A stretch of 64,000 nucleotides of DNA from the NCBI RefSeq assembly GCF_000005505.3, contig NC_016132.3:186001-250000 (forward strand). Direction: 5' to 3'. This DNA comes from Brachypodium distachyon. Taxonomy: Eukaryota; Streptophyta; Magnoliopsida; Poales; Poaceae. A program made the position numbers and the translations under genes. Below the pieces are notes generated by a model, which was not told the DNA's origin, did not search any database, and saw only the letters and a program-made list of their open reading frames with translations. Position 1 is the first letter of the stretch, and each line of letters begins with the position of its first letter. Of this stretch, positions 34,605 to 44,454 are shown piece after piece.

Positions 34605-35460
34605 GGAAAACCTCTACAGCAATTTATTAAAACCAACCAAACCAACTGTACAAACAGACAAAAGAAAAAAGGAAAACTTACCTGTACTATTACAAGTATC
34701 ATACAACAGGGAGTCTAACCAAGCGGTAAACCTGGTCACTAGACCTGGTTTGAACCTATGTTTCAAAAGCGAGAGATCATGTACAAATGCCACACGCCAA
34801 GAACGGAAGGAGGGGGCAACGTCAGCAAAGATCGGTCCATTACGTTGCTTCCAAATGTGCCAACAGGCAAAAGCGACAACCTCAAACAGGAAAGGGTGAC
34901 CAAAGGAAATCACCGTCCTTTGGACTACCACATCAATGGACGGCCCCGAGCACCAGTCAATTTGCAAGAAAGCCCAAATCCGCCGACTGAAAACACAGGA
35001 GAAGAAGAGATGTTGCCAGTCCTCTAGCACGCGTAGTTGACAAAGCACACAGTGATTATCATCTCCAGTTTTCAATGTCATCGTCGGAGCATGTCTCGAG
35101 TGTTGAGATGATCCGCCAACAGTAACCACGCAAAGACTTTGACTCGAGGGGTACACCGTGAGCGCCAAAGCCAAGAGAAAACCTTGGGCACAATCAGATG
35201 TTGGAAGCCCATAGCATAAAATTTGCTAGATGAATAACTTGTTCCCCAAGAAAACTCCCAACAGTCCGAATCCGCAGTGAGTTGGGTAGACTGCAGAAGG
35301 TCAACCAACTCCCCCAACTCCATAAAAGCCTGCTATGATAGACGAAGTTTAAAAAGCTCATGAACATCCAGAGTGCGCACCACATCCTCCACAGATAAAT
35401 AACCATCAATAACAAATGAGAAGATGTGAGGCCAATCCTCCTTGAGAACACGACCCGCCT
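34605..35460 (-). mobile_element. LINE 3' fragment (zf-RVT region)
   Basis: On the minus strand, two overlapping frames carry the LINE ORF2 C-terminus. The first part includes KVFSWLWRSRCTPRVKVFAWLLLADHL in pieces (W....P.K...F.W......T...L). The next part includes CVLCQLRVLEDWQHLFFSC, with the zf-RVT Cys/His pattern (CxxC...E...HLFF.C), and then ACWHIWKQRNGPIF. Frame changes near 35080-35200 show decay. The ends are not defined. Confidence 0.75.
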
Positions 35461-36268
35461 ACATTTTTTACTGTCAGGTCTACTATTTGGACGAATCTGG
35501 CCGTTCGCTTGTGGGCTTTGTCCTAAATAGTTGTTGCTTCCAGAGAAAATCCGAGGTCTATCATTGATCGGGCCGTTCGGGCCGTTGGACTAGGCTGGGC
35601 CAAGGTGTCCATCTCTCACTCCATTTCACGAAAAATAAAAGGAAAACGTTCCGGCCCCTCGTGCGCCGCCTCCTGTTCCTGGCTCCTTCTCACGTTCACC
35701 CTCCTTGTCGCCTCGGCCCTCACCTGCCATGCCCAGCGCCCGCGGCGCCGTGCCACTGCCTCTCTCCCCCTACGCCCGCCGCGTCCCCTACTCCCCCCAT
35801 CCGCTCGCTGACGCCCCTCTACCGTTCTATCTGCCGCGTCAAATCATCCCCCTGCGAAATCATTTCACAAAATTTAACAGCGGTGTCTACTATAATTATC
35901 TCATTCATATTTATGTTTTTGGCTGTGCACACGAGAAAAATTTGCGTACACAATAGATGTATTGTTTGATACTTATTATTATACCGTTGTTAATGTAACA
36001 ATATCAATGTTGAGAAACGTCTGTTTATTATGCCAAATATCTATGTGTGTGTCCATATCTCAAGCGCCTGGTTTAAGCAAAAGGTTTAATTCTTATCCCA
36101 TAGTATGAGAGCCACTCCCTTCTTTTTCGTTTCGAATCTTAAAGATCAATCTAGATCCAATGTCTAAACAATCGACTTATCCCTAACTAAAAATCATGCG
36201 GCTTAGATATAGCAAACCTGAATATCCATTTTCTTAAGTATGTAAGTACAGAGATGTTTCTGGAAACA

Positions 36269-36306
<38 letters not shown>

Positions 36307-36560
36307 TTACTCTGATAAAGACCTAACTTCATAATACACCTCCATTTGTTTTATGCTCCCGTGAAACATTGTATTATTGGAAAAATAAACATAGCACCAA
36401 GATTATTACGCATTTGACAGTTTATACTTATATGTGATGTGGCATTGTACTTGCATTAGACCCAGATAGTATAAACTGTTTATGAGCATTTCAAATATCA
36501 AAGTGGATAAAAAAACGCAAATCCACATATACAAATACTGAATGTTAAAAACAAAACGGT
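35461..36560. other. Intergenic DNA with a microsatellite
   Basis: A CT-rich, promoter-like stretch at 35640-35850 has short overlapping open frames without family resemblance. The rest is AT-rich, with the AT/GT microsatellite at 36269-36306. Confidence 0.3.
36269..36306. repeat. Compound (AT)n(GT)n microsatellite
   Basis: Seven AT units at 36269-36282 are followed directly by twelve GT units at 36283-36306. Confidence 0.9.
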
Positions 36561-36564
36561 TTTG

Positions 36565-36781
36565 CTATTTCTTAGGCGACTAAGAAAATAACTATTTCTA
36601 AGTCAATGCTAACAACCGTTTGATCCAATCATTAAGATTCGTGTAAGATCCATACAAGTACAATGGATAAGAAAATTTTGATCAGATAGTTCGGATCGTT
36701 GACTGACAAAATAACTATTTCTTAGGAGATGAAGAAATAGACACGTGCATCTCACAAAGTGAGTTGTCGCCTAAGAAATAG
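36565..36781. mobile_element. Possible MITE bounded by 16-bp perfect inverted repeats
   Basis: CTATTTCTTAGGCGAC at 36565-36580 is the exact reverse complement of 36766-36781. The interior (about 185 bp, AT-rich) repeats pieces of the ends (ctatttctta/agaaatagacacgtgca). No clear target duplication was seen, so the class is open. Confidence 0.5.
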
Positions 36782-37020
36782 ACACGTGCATATGACAAAG
36801 TGAGCTTACGGATGAAGTTCGTGGCTGTTGTGTTCAGTTTAGGCGTCGAGCTGACGTTGAACAACTAGCGGGCACCAACGTCGGTCGCCACCGGCGCTGT
36901 GGTTCAAGGCACGTTCGTGCGCCACTCGTCCCCGCCGCCGTGCTCCCCTGCGGACGACGAAGCCCCTCCATCGCAGTTGAAGGCGCAGACAAAAAATCAG
37001 AGACAGAGAGAAGAACATAC

Positions 37021-37153
37021 CTGATATGACGAACTCCTTGGTGCACAACTCGGCGCCCACGCTGCCGCCGCACGTGTGGTCGTCGGCGAGTGTCCTGGCG
37101 CTGCTGGCCGACGAACCGGCGAGCATCACAAGGAGCATGAGGAGGACGGCCAT
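37021..37153 (-). pseudogene. First exon of a small secreted protein gene (copy 1)
   Basis: ATG at 37153 opens a signal-peptide-like segment (MAVLLMLLVMLAGSSASSA), then RTLADDHTCGGSVGAELCTK. It ends at a TATCAG|GTATGTTC donor at 37021, giving 133 bases (44 codons plus one base). The copy at 46876-47008 has exactly the same length and donor position. No second exon could be identified for either. I do not recognise the family. It may be a detached promoter plus first exon carried in a duplication. Confidence 0.45.
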
Positions 37154-37222
37154 AGCGCGGCGAAGAGGCGACGGCTTGGGCGAGATGCGCTCGCGAGGCG
37201 AAGGCGACGGCTTGGGCGAGCT

Positions 37223-37487
37223 GCGCTCGCGAGACTGATATTTACACGTGGAAAGCAAATCCCACCGTTCATCTTGTTGACCATGTGTGCTAACTAGCGA
37301 TCCAACGGCCATCCAGGTGCGCTTGATATTTATACGTGAAAAGCAAATCCGACCGTTTATCTTATTGACCGTCTGCGCTGACTCGCGATCCAACGGCTAT
37401 CCAGGTGCGCTCGCGAGACTGAAAACAAATCCCACTGTTCATCTTGTTGTCCATGTATGCTGACTCGCGATCCAACAGCCATCCGGG
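37223..37487. repeat. Three tandem copies of an 80-96 bp unit
   Basis: The copies are 37223-37318, 37319-37406 and 37407-37487. Each has gcgct..., aaagcaaatcc(c/g)acc/aaacaaatcccac, gttcatcttgttg(a/t)cc, (a/c)tcgcgatccaac(g/a)g(c/t)(c/t)atcc. A single copy of the same unit precedes the PPR gene near 47025-47125. A further 36-bp direct repeat (gaggcgaaggcgacggcttgggcgag) lies just before, near 37160-37222. Confidence 0.7.
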
Positions 37488-38102
37488 AAGCCATCCTCTC
37501 ATGATCTACCTGCTCGTTGACACATACAGACCCGAATGAGAAATTTGACAAAATGCCACACATTTCGTTGTAGTTTGTCTCAAAAGCACACCTTTTATTA
37601 TTTTAGACAAGATAGCACATCTTTATTTGATACCTTGACAAAACACCATTTTTTATTTTTAAAAATCACGTTTCCAATCCAGGCCCACATGTCACATTTT
37701 TTGGGACCAAATTGCCCTCGTCTAATCTCTCGATTGGGATGGGTTTGTGGATCGCTCGAAGGGAGATGAACACGAACATGGGAAGAAGAGGAGAGGGGAG
37801 TCGGTCAGTCGGGGACGCCGCCGCAGCCGGACGACGGGACGAGGTCCCTGCTGCCCTCCGCATACACCGGACGAGCCAACGGCCGCTGTGTTGTAGGCTC
37901 CGCTGCTTGATGTAGGCCTATAGCTCATGGTGCCATGTACGAATTATTGATTTGCATGTATCTAATTAACGTCAATTGATCGACCGTGTACATAGCAATG
38001 CTGGCTTGCTGTAGCGCTCTTTATTTTTTCTGCTTGCTTGCGTTGCTGGCTGCTGGTTGCTTGTTTGTTGGAGAAACCTGGATGGGGAGAGGAACGGTGT
38101 GG

Positions 38103-38621
38103 CGGCATTGCTCCCGACCAACACACTGCTTCCCAGATACTCTTCTCCCTCGTCAAGATCCGCCAGTTCGCCCTTGCCCGTCACCTGTTCGATGGAATGC
38201 TTCATTCTGGTGTTCGCCTGGACGAGTACGTTTACACGGCCGGGATCAGGGCTTACTGCGAGGTCAGGAATCTCGACGGCGCCAAGGGGCTCGTGGCAAG
38301 GATGCAGGATGAGGGGGACAAGGTCAGCGCGGTGCCGTACAATGTGTTGATTTATGGATTGTGCAAGAATCAGCGCGTTCGAGAGGCAGTGGATGTAAAG
38401 AACAGCATGCTGTCAAGGGGAGCTGCAGCTGACGAAGTGACTTGCCGTACGCTGGTGTATGGGTTTTGTAGGACGGAGGAGCTGGACATGGCATTGGAAA
38501 TGACAGGTGACATGGCTAGTCTGGGGTTTGTGCCATCAGAGGCCAATTGCTCTTTTATGCTTGACAGGCTACGGAAGAAAGGGAGGGTTGAGGAGGCTTT
38601 CAGGTTAGCTTGTCAGTTGGG
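38103..38621 (+). pseudogene. PPR gene fragment, near-identical to part of the PPR gene at 47224
   Basis: These 519 bases match 47766-48284 with only about six differences by eye. They encode about four PPR motifs (for example YNVLIYGLCKNQRVREAVDV). Similarity stops sharply at both ends. The 5' transit-peptide region and everything after CQLG are missing, and the frame closes at 38637. The near identity implies recent duplication or conversion. Confidence 0.85.
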
Positions 38622-38654
38622 CCTCATAACACACTGATTGCTTCCTATAAAAAA

Positions 38655-38753
38655 TACTCCCTCCGTCACGTATTAAGTGCTGAAATATTACATGTATCTA
38701 GACATATTCTAGTATATAAATACATCAATTTTTAGACAAATTTGAGTCACTTA
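38655..38753. mobile_element. Stowaway-like MITE remnant
   Basis: It starts with TACTCCCTCCGT, the standard Stowaway/mariner MITE end, and continues with the internal block atattacatgtatctagacat...gacaaatttgag, which recurs at 44965, 50976 and 58410. The right terminal repeat is lost. Confidence 0.65.
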
Positions 38754-38770
38754 ACCTGCTCTTGTATCAG

Positions 38771-41253
38771 CTGTTGCCGTGAACCCTGAGCAGCTTATGC
38801 CGTAGTTGAGCTTCAATCTGTACTGGAAACTGAGTCAACATCTGGAGGAAAGCAACGGAAACTTGGGAGTATTTTGAGCTCTGGGAACGAGAAACCATTT
38901 GTCATTGTGGCTTTTGATCTTGTCTCAGTTATAGAGTCCAAGTGGGGCATGAAGCTCGTAATCCGTAAGTCATTTCCTGGGTCAGTCCTGGAGCACTGCA
39001 GGCATTTATTGTGCTCTTCTAATTTCACTTGTTGTGCTTGAACTTTTTGTTTTCATGTTTTACTTGGATGGTGTTTTCAGATACATCCATCCTGTGAATG
39101 GCAACGAATGTTCAGTCGTCATTGGAGGAGATTACATAACAACTGAATCTGGAACTGGCCTTGTTCACACTGCCCCCGGCCATGGCCAGGAAGACTACAT
39201 AACAGGTTTGAAATATGGGCTTCCTATATTTTTTTTCCCGTGGATAACGAAGGGAACTTCACTGCTGAAGCTGGGCAATTCAATGGTTCATCTGTCCTGG
39301 GAGCTGGTAATGCTGCAGTTGTGAAGTATCTGGGTGAACATGTTTCACTCATTTTATAAGAGCCTTGCAGTGAGTAACTTCACATCTTTTGTTCAATTGT
39401 GAATACGAAGGACTTTATTTATCAGTTTATTTGCCCATTGTGGTCTTTGGTTGTCAGAACACAAGTACCCCTATGGCTGGAGATCTAAAGAACCAACAAT
39501 ATTCCGAGCAACTGAACAGTGGTTTGCCTCTGTGGATTTTTTCGGGATGCTGCACTGGATGCAATCAAACAAGTAACTTGGGTTCCTTCTCAGGTATTTA
39601 ATGTTTTTTTTTCTGGAACCTATATTTGAAATTAGGGACTTTTTCCCTCTGGTTTATTGTCTCACTGAACCGAAGTTTCAACTGTTAAGCTCAGCACTTG
39701 GCACTTTGCATCTTCGTTCAGTGCATATTTCTTATCTGCACTAGCTCACTGGTTGAACTTCTATGCACATTTGTTATCGTGTCTTGATTGTTTTTCCCCA
39801 GGCAAGTGATTTCTTGTCTATTATGGTCAAGTATTTGCATGTCTGGTTTCATGCAATACTATTTCCTTTCAAGCAATATTTTTCATGCTAGCATGGAATG
39901 ACCTAATCATACTCTTTATTAGATTCCTTTAGTTGCTTTTTGTGTTGTCTGATAAGTAAACCTTGTTTCTTACCTGTGTTTCAAAATTCACAGGGTGAAA
40001 AGAGGATTGTTGCCATGATCTCTGCCCGTTCTGACTGGTGTATTTCAAGAGAGCATATCAAGGGTATGTCGATGTCTATGATTTCTTGCATTTGCTTGTT
40101 ATGTTTCTACTGTGTCTGAAACACCATCACGCCCAAGCAGTTGCTGATCTAAACGTCTTGTTTGAAGGTGTTCCTCAAGTTTAATTTAGATAATGCTCTT
40201 GTATGTATACAGTCATTTCATTACATTTGCTGTAACCAACTAACCATCACTGCTCCAGTTTAGAAATTTTCAAGCGCATTTGTTAAATCTAGTATGCAAT
40301 CTTTTATGACATGAAGCTTAGAACTGTTTGTACTTGTACTCTCTCAATTATTGTAAAATGGCCTTATGCTCCTCAGTCTTTTTCATTTACTCCCATTTCG
40401 ATTTCTTCCCATTTAGGGCATGTTTAGGAGAGAAGTGTTTCTTGGTCAAGTTTTGGTGTTTACTCCAGTTCAAAACAGTTCCTTACGGAAATGTGGTGTA
40501 CTGCTTACTTCTACTTGGATTTAGAGACAGATGAATATCTGCCAATAAATTCACGTCGGCTGTTATGCAGCTGTACTGTCAAAGAAAGGCAGTGATGCCT
40601 GGTGGTATATGACAACTGAGGAACTTCTTCCCAATAAATCCCCTAAAAAAAAAACTTCTTCCCGATAAATATCGTGACAAAGCATCTGAGTACCGCAAGG
40701 GAACTGATACAATGGATGTTTGGTTCGACTCTGGTAGGATTCAGTCATCATTGTTCTGCTAATAATATTTTTTATCTGAAGCTCAATGGGTGATGGTTGT
40801 GACAATGCATACATCAATGGTCTGCATAGCACGCACTATGAATCTTGACAGCCGTTCATCATTTAATTGCTTAACCTTCAATTTGAGACAAACCACCCAA
40901 GTCATGTGTTAAAATCTTGCGTTGATATCATTATTCGGCTTGTTATTGTGTAACATCCAATCCTCATGCTTAGTATGTGGTTTTCCATGCGATCTTTTTC
41001 CCGGCCTCTCAAAGCACGCATATAGTAATAATGTTCAAACAAAGATTGAGCTTTGTTAGGAACATATTTTTGTTTTATTTTTATTTTCCATCTTCTAGTG
41101 ACTTCGATTTTTGACATCTGCATCTTCTCTTGATTCAGGTTCCTCATGGGCTGGTGTTCTAGCAAAAAGAGATGGCCTTAATTTTCCAGCAGATGCGTAC
41201 CTTGAAGGTTCAGACCAACATCGTGGATGGTTTTAACCAGCATTGCTACTACA
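38771..41253 (+). pseudogene. Isoleucine--tRNA ligase (organellar type) fragment with introns
   Basis: Exon-like blocks in order: 38771-39001 (AVVELQSVLETEST..., [10 protein letters not shown]); 39081-39348 ([27 protein letters not shown]); 39457-39596 ([23 protein letters not shown], then WVPSQ); 39994-40063 (GEKRIVAMISARSDWCISR); 40570-40735 (SKKGSDAWWYMTTEELLP, KGTDTMDVWFDSG); and 41141-41253 ([30 protein letters not shown]). These are the editing and catalytic core of class I IleRS ([24 protein letters not shown]). Introns and mostly GT-AG borders remain, so it was copied as genomic DNA. Breaks include a first donor GC instead of GT, T-run frameshifts at 39230 and 39539, a small duplicated segment near 40620-40670, and a stop in the last block. 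The N-terminal and C-terminal thirds, including KMSKS, are absent. Confidence 0.85.
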
Positions 41254-41404
41254 GGTAATTATGGATAACATTCATTACATTCTTTAGGGTGTAATATCAG
41301 TAGAACCGTTGCTTTTTTACTTTTTGCTGACAAAATATATAAACTTACTCCACGTGCTCCAAATACTTAATTCTTTTTTACCCTACATGTGCTAAGAGTT
41401 CATC

Positions 41405-42200
41405 GACTTGGGCCAGGATATGTAAGAGGGATCGTGGTCCAGTGACGTGGATGACGGAGGTTCTGGCCTCCTGGACCAACCGGGGTTGGAAATTCTCGTG
41501 GAACAACTAGGACCACGGTCAATGGAAATTCTTGCTGGCTGGCTCCGCCGGCGGGTCTCATGAAAATCAATGTCGATGCGGCGGTGGCAAAGACGGCCAA
41601 CCGAGGATCTGTCGCTGCGGTGGCGCGAGATGAAAGGGGCACGTTCCAGGGTGCTTCTGCTGTTACCTATGAAGGTATGTCTGATCCTGCCATCCTCGAA
41701 GCAATGGCGTGCCGCGAAGCACTGTCTTTGGCAGCGGACCTCGGAGTTCGACTCCTCTTGGTGGGTTCCGATTGCTTGGAGGTGGTGAATGCTATTAATG
41801 GCAGGAACCTAGGGCCGTTTTCTCAAATTACTAGCAAAATTCGTTTTGTCTCTAATTTTTTTTCTACTTGTACTTCTCGTCATGAAAGTAGGAGCTCCAA
41901 TGTGGATGCTCATAGTCTAGCTAGATTGGTGCATGTGAACTTTTTGCAGATTTTGAATTCGTGTGTGAGAATTTGCATGTGAAATTTTGCAGTTTTTGTG
42001 CAAATCTGGTGCAGAATCTGAGAGTTTGTAGACTGTTAGATAGAATGGAGAGAAAATTTGGTTCGCCGATTTATTTGCTGGAGATATTTGTTCTCTTTCA
42101 TTGTATGTTTACTTGTTTCTTTTTAGGTGGATCTGCTCTGAATTTAGGTGGGATTGAAATTGGTGTGTTCCTACGTAACCAAAATCATTGTCCTTTGTAA
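41405..42200 (+). mobile_element. LINE/retroelement RNase H domain fragment
   Basis: The open frame 41560-41982 encodes an RNase H-like fold (RVT_3 type): KINVDAAV, VAAVARDERGTFQGASAV, DPAILEAMACREALSLAADL, LLLVGSDCLEVV, and a late SRSSNVDAHSLAR. The catalytic carboxylates D (NVDAA), E (LEAMA) and D (GSDC) are in place. No reverse transcriptase lies upstream, so only the 3' part inserted. It truncates the IleRS fragment. The exact ends were not found. Confidence 0.75.
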
Positions 42201-43270
42201 AAATAATCGGCAGTTGATTGGATTTTTTTTTATGATTGCAACTTTTGTGATGCGCACCACAACAGAAGAACCGTAGCTGTTCTTCAGCTCATTCTAATTT
42301 TCTAGATTAAATTTTCTGATAAGTCCGTGAATGCCCGTGAAGTTTTCCCCAACATGTGCCATTCAATTGACAGCACTTGTACCAATGTACCATTTCGAAT
42401 AAGATCTGGCTTTTATTTTTATTTATTTGTTCTTTACCAAGATTTGAATTTTGTTGTTGCTTCTTCTTAAAGATTATCGTTCCAACAAATTTTCATCTTA
42501 TTAGCTAATTTTTTCCGGCGAACAAAAAAATGATTTTCGTGCTGGCATGTGGGCGTTGGAGCATGGCCTAGATCTTGGATCCAGGTGCAGTATACAACTA
42601 GATATATACTCATGCTCATAATGTTATCGATCGGATCTAGGCATATCCTGAGCATGCGCATGAGATCCATGCCGATGGCGCACGCCGGAGAGCATCATCG
42701 ACGTCGGCGGCGCGGCAGTCGCGTATGTCGTGGTGGCCGCGCAGGACAAACATTCATCAAGAAAGAATCGACCATCCAAAGGAGGCCGCGCAGGACAAAC
42801 ATGCATCAAACGAAGAATCGATCAGTGCACGTTAAAACAATGGATCAACAACACAAATACCTGCATGCATGGATCTCCAGGTGGTGAGCGCGTCTAAGAA
42901 ACGTACGGAATGACAGAATCCAAGATGATGGCTCCAAAACCCATTCTCTCATCGGCATAGTTTTTTCAGATCTACGTTTTTTAATTTTGAGTGTACCCGA
43001 TCCGTTAAAAAATAGGAGTAACTACACCCGAGTAATTTTCCCTAGGACATAAAACAATATATATATACATATAATAATGTGATGGGTGGAGTCCTGTTGG
43101 CTGATACATATAAGTAACTACATCCGTTTCCTTTGGCTGTTAGGTAATCTTCTTCCGAGCTGTTGGAGTCCTGGTGCTAATCGGATCCGGAGGTTAAGCT
43201 AGCTACGGAGTAGGAGAGGAATTAAATCCTTTATAAATATCGATCTATCCCCGTACAAGGAGAGGAGGCG
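42201..43270. other. Spacer upstream of the F-box gene
   Basis: No gene was seen. A 37-38 base direct repeat (ggccgcgcaggacaaacat(t/g)catcaa...gaatcga) lies at 42735-42771 and 42784-42821. A TATAAATA box at 43232 is 41 bases before the F-box ATG. Confidence 0.5.
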
Positions 43271-43272
43271 CC

Positions 43273-44454
43273 ATGGCAGAAAGCAAGCCAGAACAACAAG
43301 TCTCGGCGCCATGGCCGGATCTGCTACCGGAGTTGCTGGGCCTCGTGCTCTCGCGCATGCCGTCCCACGCCGACCGCGTCCGCCTCCGCGCCGTCTGCCG
43401 GCCGTGGCGCTCCAGCTCCACCAACCAGCCGCTGCTCCCGTGGCTCGCTCTGCGGGACGGCACCTTCCTCAGCTTCCCCGATGGCGAGGTCTACCGCTTG
43501 CCCGTCCCAGCCGACGTCTACCACCGCGTCTCCGCCGGCGGGACCATCTTCCTCGTGCACGCCGACGGCAAGTGCTCCCTCATGACCAACCCCTTCACGG
43601 GGGAGACGGCCCCTCAACACATGGACCCCGACGTCCTCTGGTTCCAGATGACAATCCTTACTCCCCGCCAACTTGTCGCTCATTTTCGTATCGCCAAGGT
43701 GGTGGTCTCCGATCATGTTGTTGCCACCAAAGGCAGGCGCGGCGCAAAACCCCGCATTTGTGCCCGCGGCCCCCCGCAAACATGCACGCCACCCGTCGTC
43801 GAGCTTCAATTGCATGCCGACGACATTGACTTCTTCCAAGGGATGCTCTATGCCGTCAGATCAAAAGATGTCGACACTCCAACACTCGGGGTTGTTCCTC
43901 ATCGTCGGGAGCTCCATGTCTTCGACTTTATTACCCGCGACCCCCCCATCCTTTGCATACCCGGCACCACAATTGCTCACTCCACTGGACTTTACCAGCT
44001 TTATTATTACTTGGTCGTGTCCGGTGATCGACTGCTCATGGTTGAACGTGAGATTGAACTCAGTGTGGTCTCTTCTAAACCCATCCGGACTCGCCGGCTC
44101 GAGGTTTTCGAGGCAACGGGCCTTCATAACGGCGCCGGCAATGGACGTTGGATTAAGGTTGATAATTTGATGGGACATGCTCTCTTTGTCAGCCAAGATT
44201 GCTCTCGGTCGCTCCCCGTCGCCAATCAATATGGAGCTCACCAAGATTGTGTCTACTTTCTGAGTGAGCACAGCCTCAACGACAATTATTTGAAGGGGAG
44301 AAAGGCTGAGGATGATTTTCTTGACTCCGGAGTGTACAATATCGGAGACCAGACCCTGGCGCCATTGCCAACGGAGATGGCGCCCATGAAGACCGCAGTA
44401 GTGTCACATGCCGGTAAAGGGTCTTTGAGTTGGTTGTTTTTGCCCCAAAACTGA
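43273..44454 (+). CDS. F-box protein with DUF295 domain
   Basis: Intronless gene of 393 residues with ATG 43273 (context GCGCCATGGC) and stop TGA at 44452-44454. The F-box lies at about residues 13-50 (WPDLLPELLGLVLSRMPSHADRVRLRAVCRPWRS, shown here as the Leu/Arg-rich helix pattern LP..LL..VL.R......R.R.VC..WR). The rest matches the grass DUF295 domain, a predicted beta-propeller (LALRDGTFLSFPDGEVYRLPVP..., VYFLSEHSLNDNYL). F-box proteins bind SKP1 in SCF ubiquitin ligases and the C-terminal domain should select the substrate, which is unknown here. The F-box/DUF295 family is strongly expanded in grasses. No lesions were seen, and a TATA box lies 41 bases upstream. Confidence 0.85.
   Translation: MAESKPEQQVSAPWPDLLPELLGLVLSRMPSHADRVRLRAVCRPWRSSSTNQPLLPWLALRDGTFLSFPDGEVYRLPVPADVYHRVSAGGTIFLVHADGKCSLMTNPFTGETAPQHMDPDVLWFQMTILTPRQLVAHFRIAKVVVSDHVVATKGRRGAKPRICARGPPQTCTPPVVELQLHADDIDFFQGMLYAVRSKDVDTPTLGVVPHRRELHVFDFITRDPPILCIPGTTIAHSTGLYQLYYYLVVSGDRLLMVEREIELSVVSSKPIRTRRLEVFEATGLHNGAGNGRWIKVDNLMGHALFVSQDCSRSLPVANQYGAHQDCVYFLSEHSLNDNYLKGRKAEDDFLDSGVYNIGDQTLAPLPTEMAPMKTAVVSHAGKGSLSWLFLPQN

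Noticed and set aside
35605..35969. Possible secreted protein frames (Leu/Ala-rich start at 35605)
   Set aside because: Several overlapping frames, no homologous copy and no family resemblance; the CT-rich composition suggests a promoter-like stretch.
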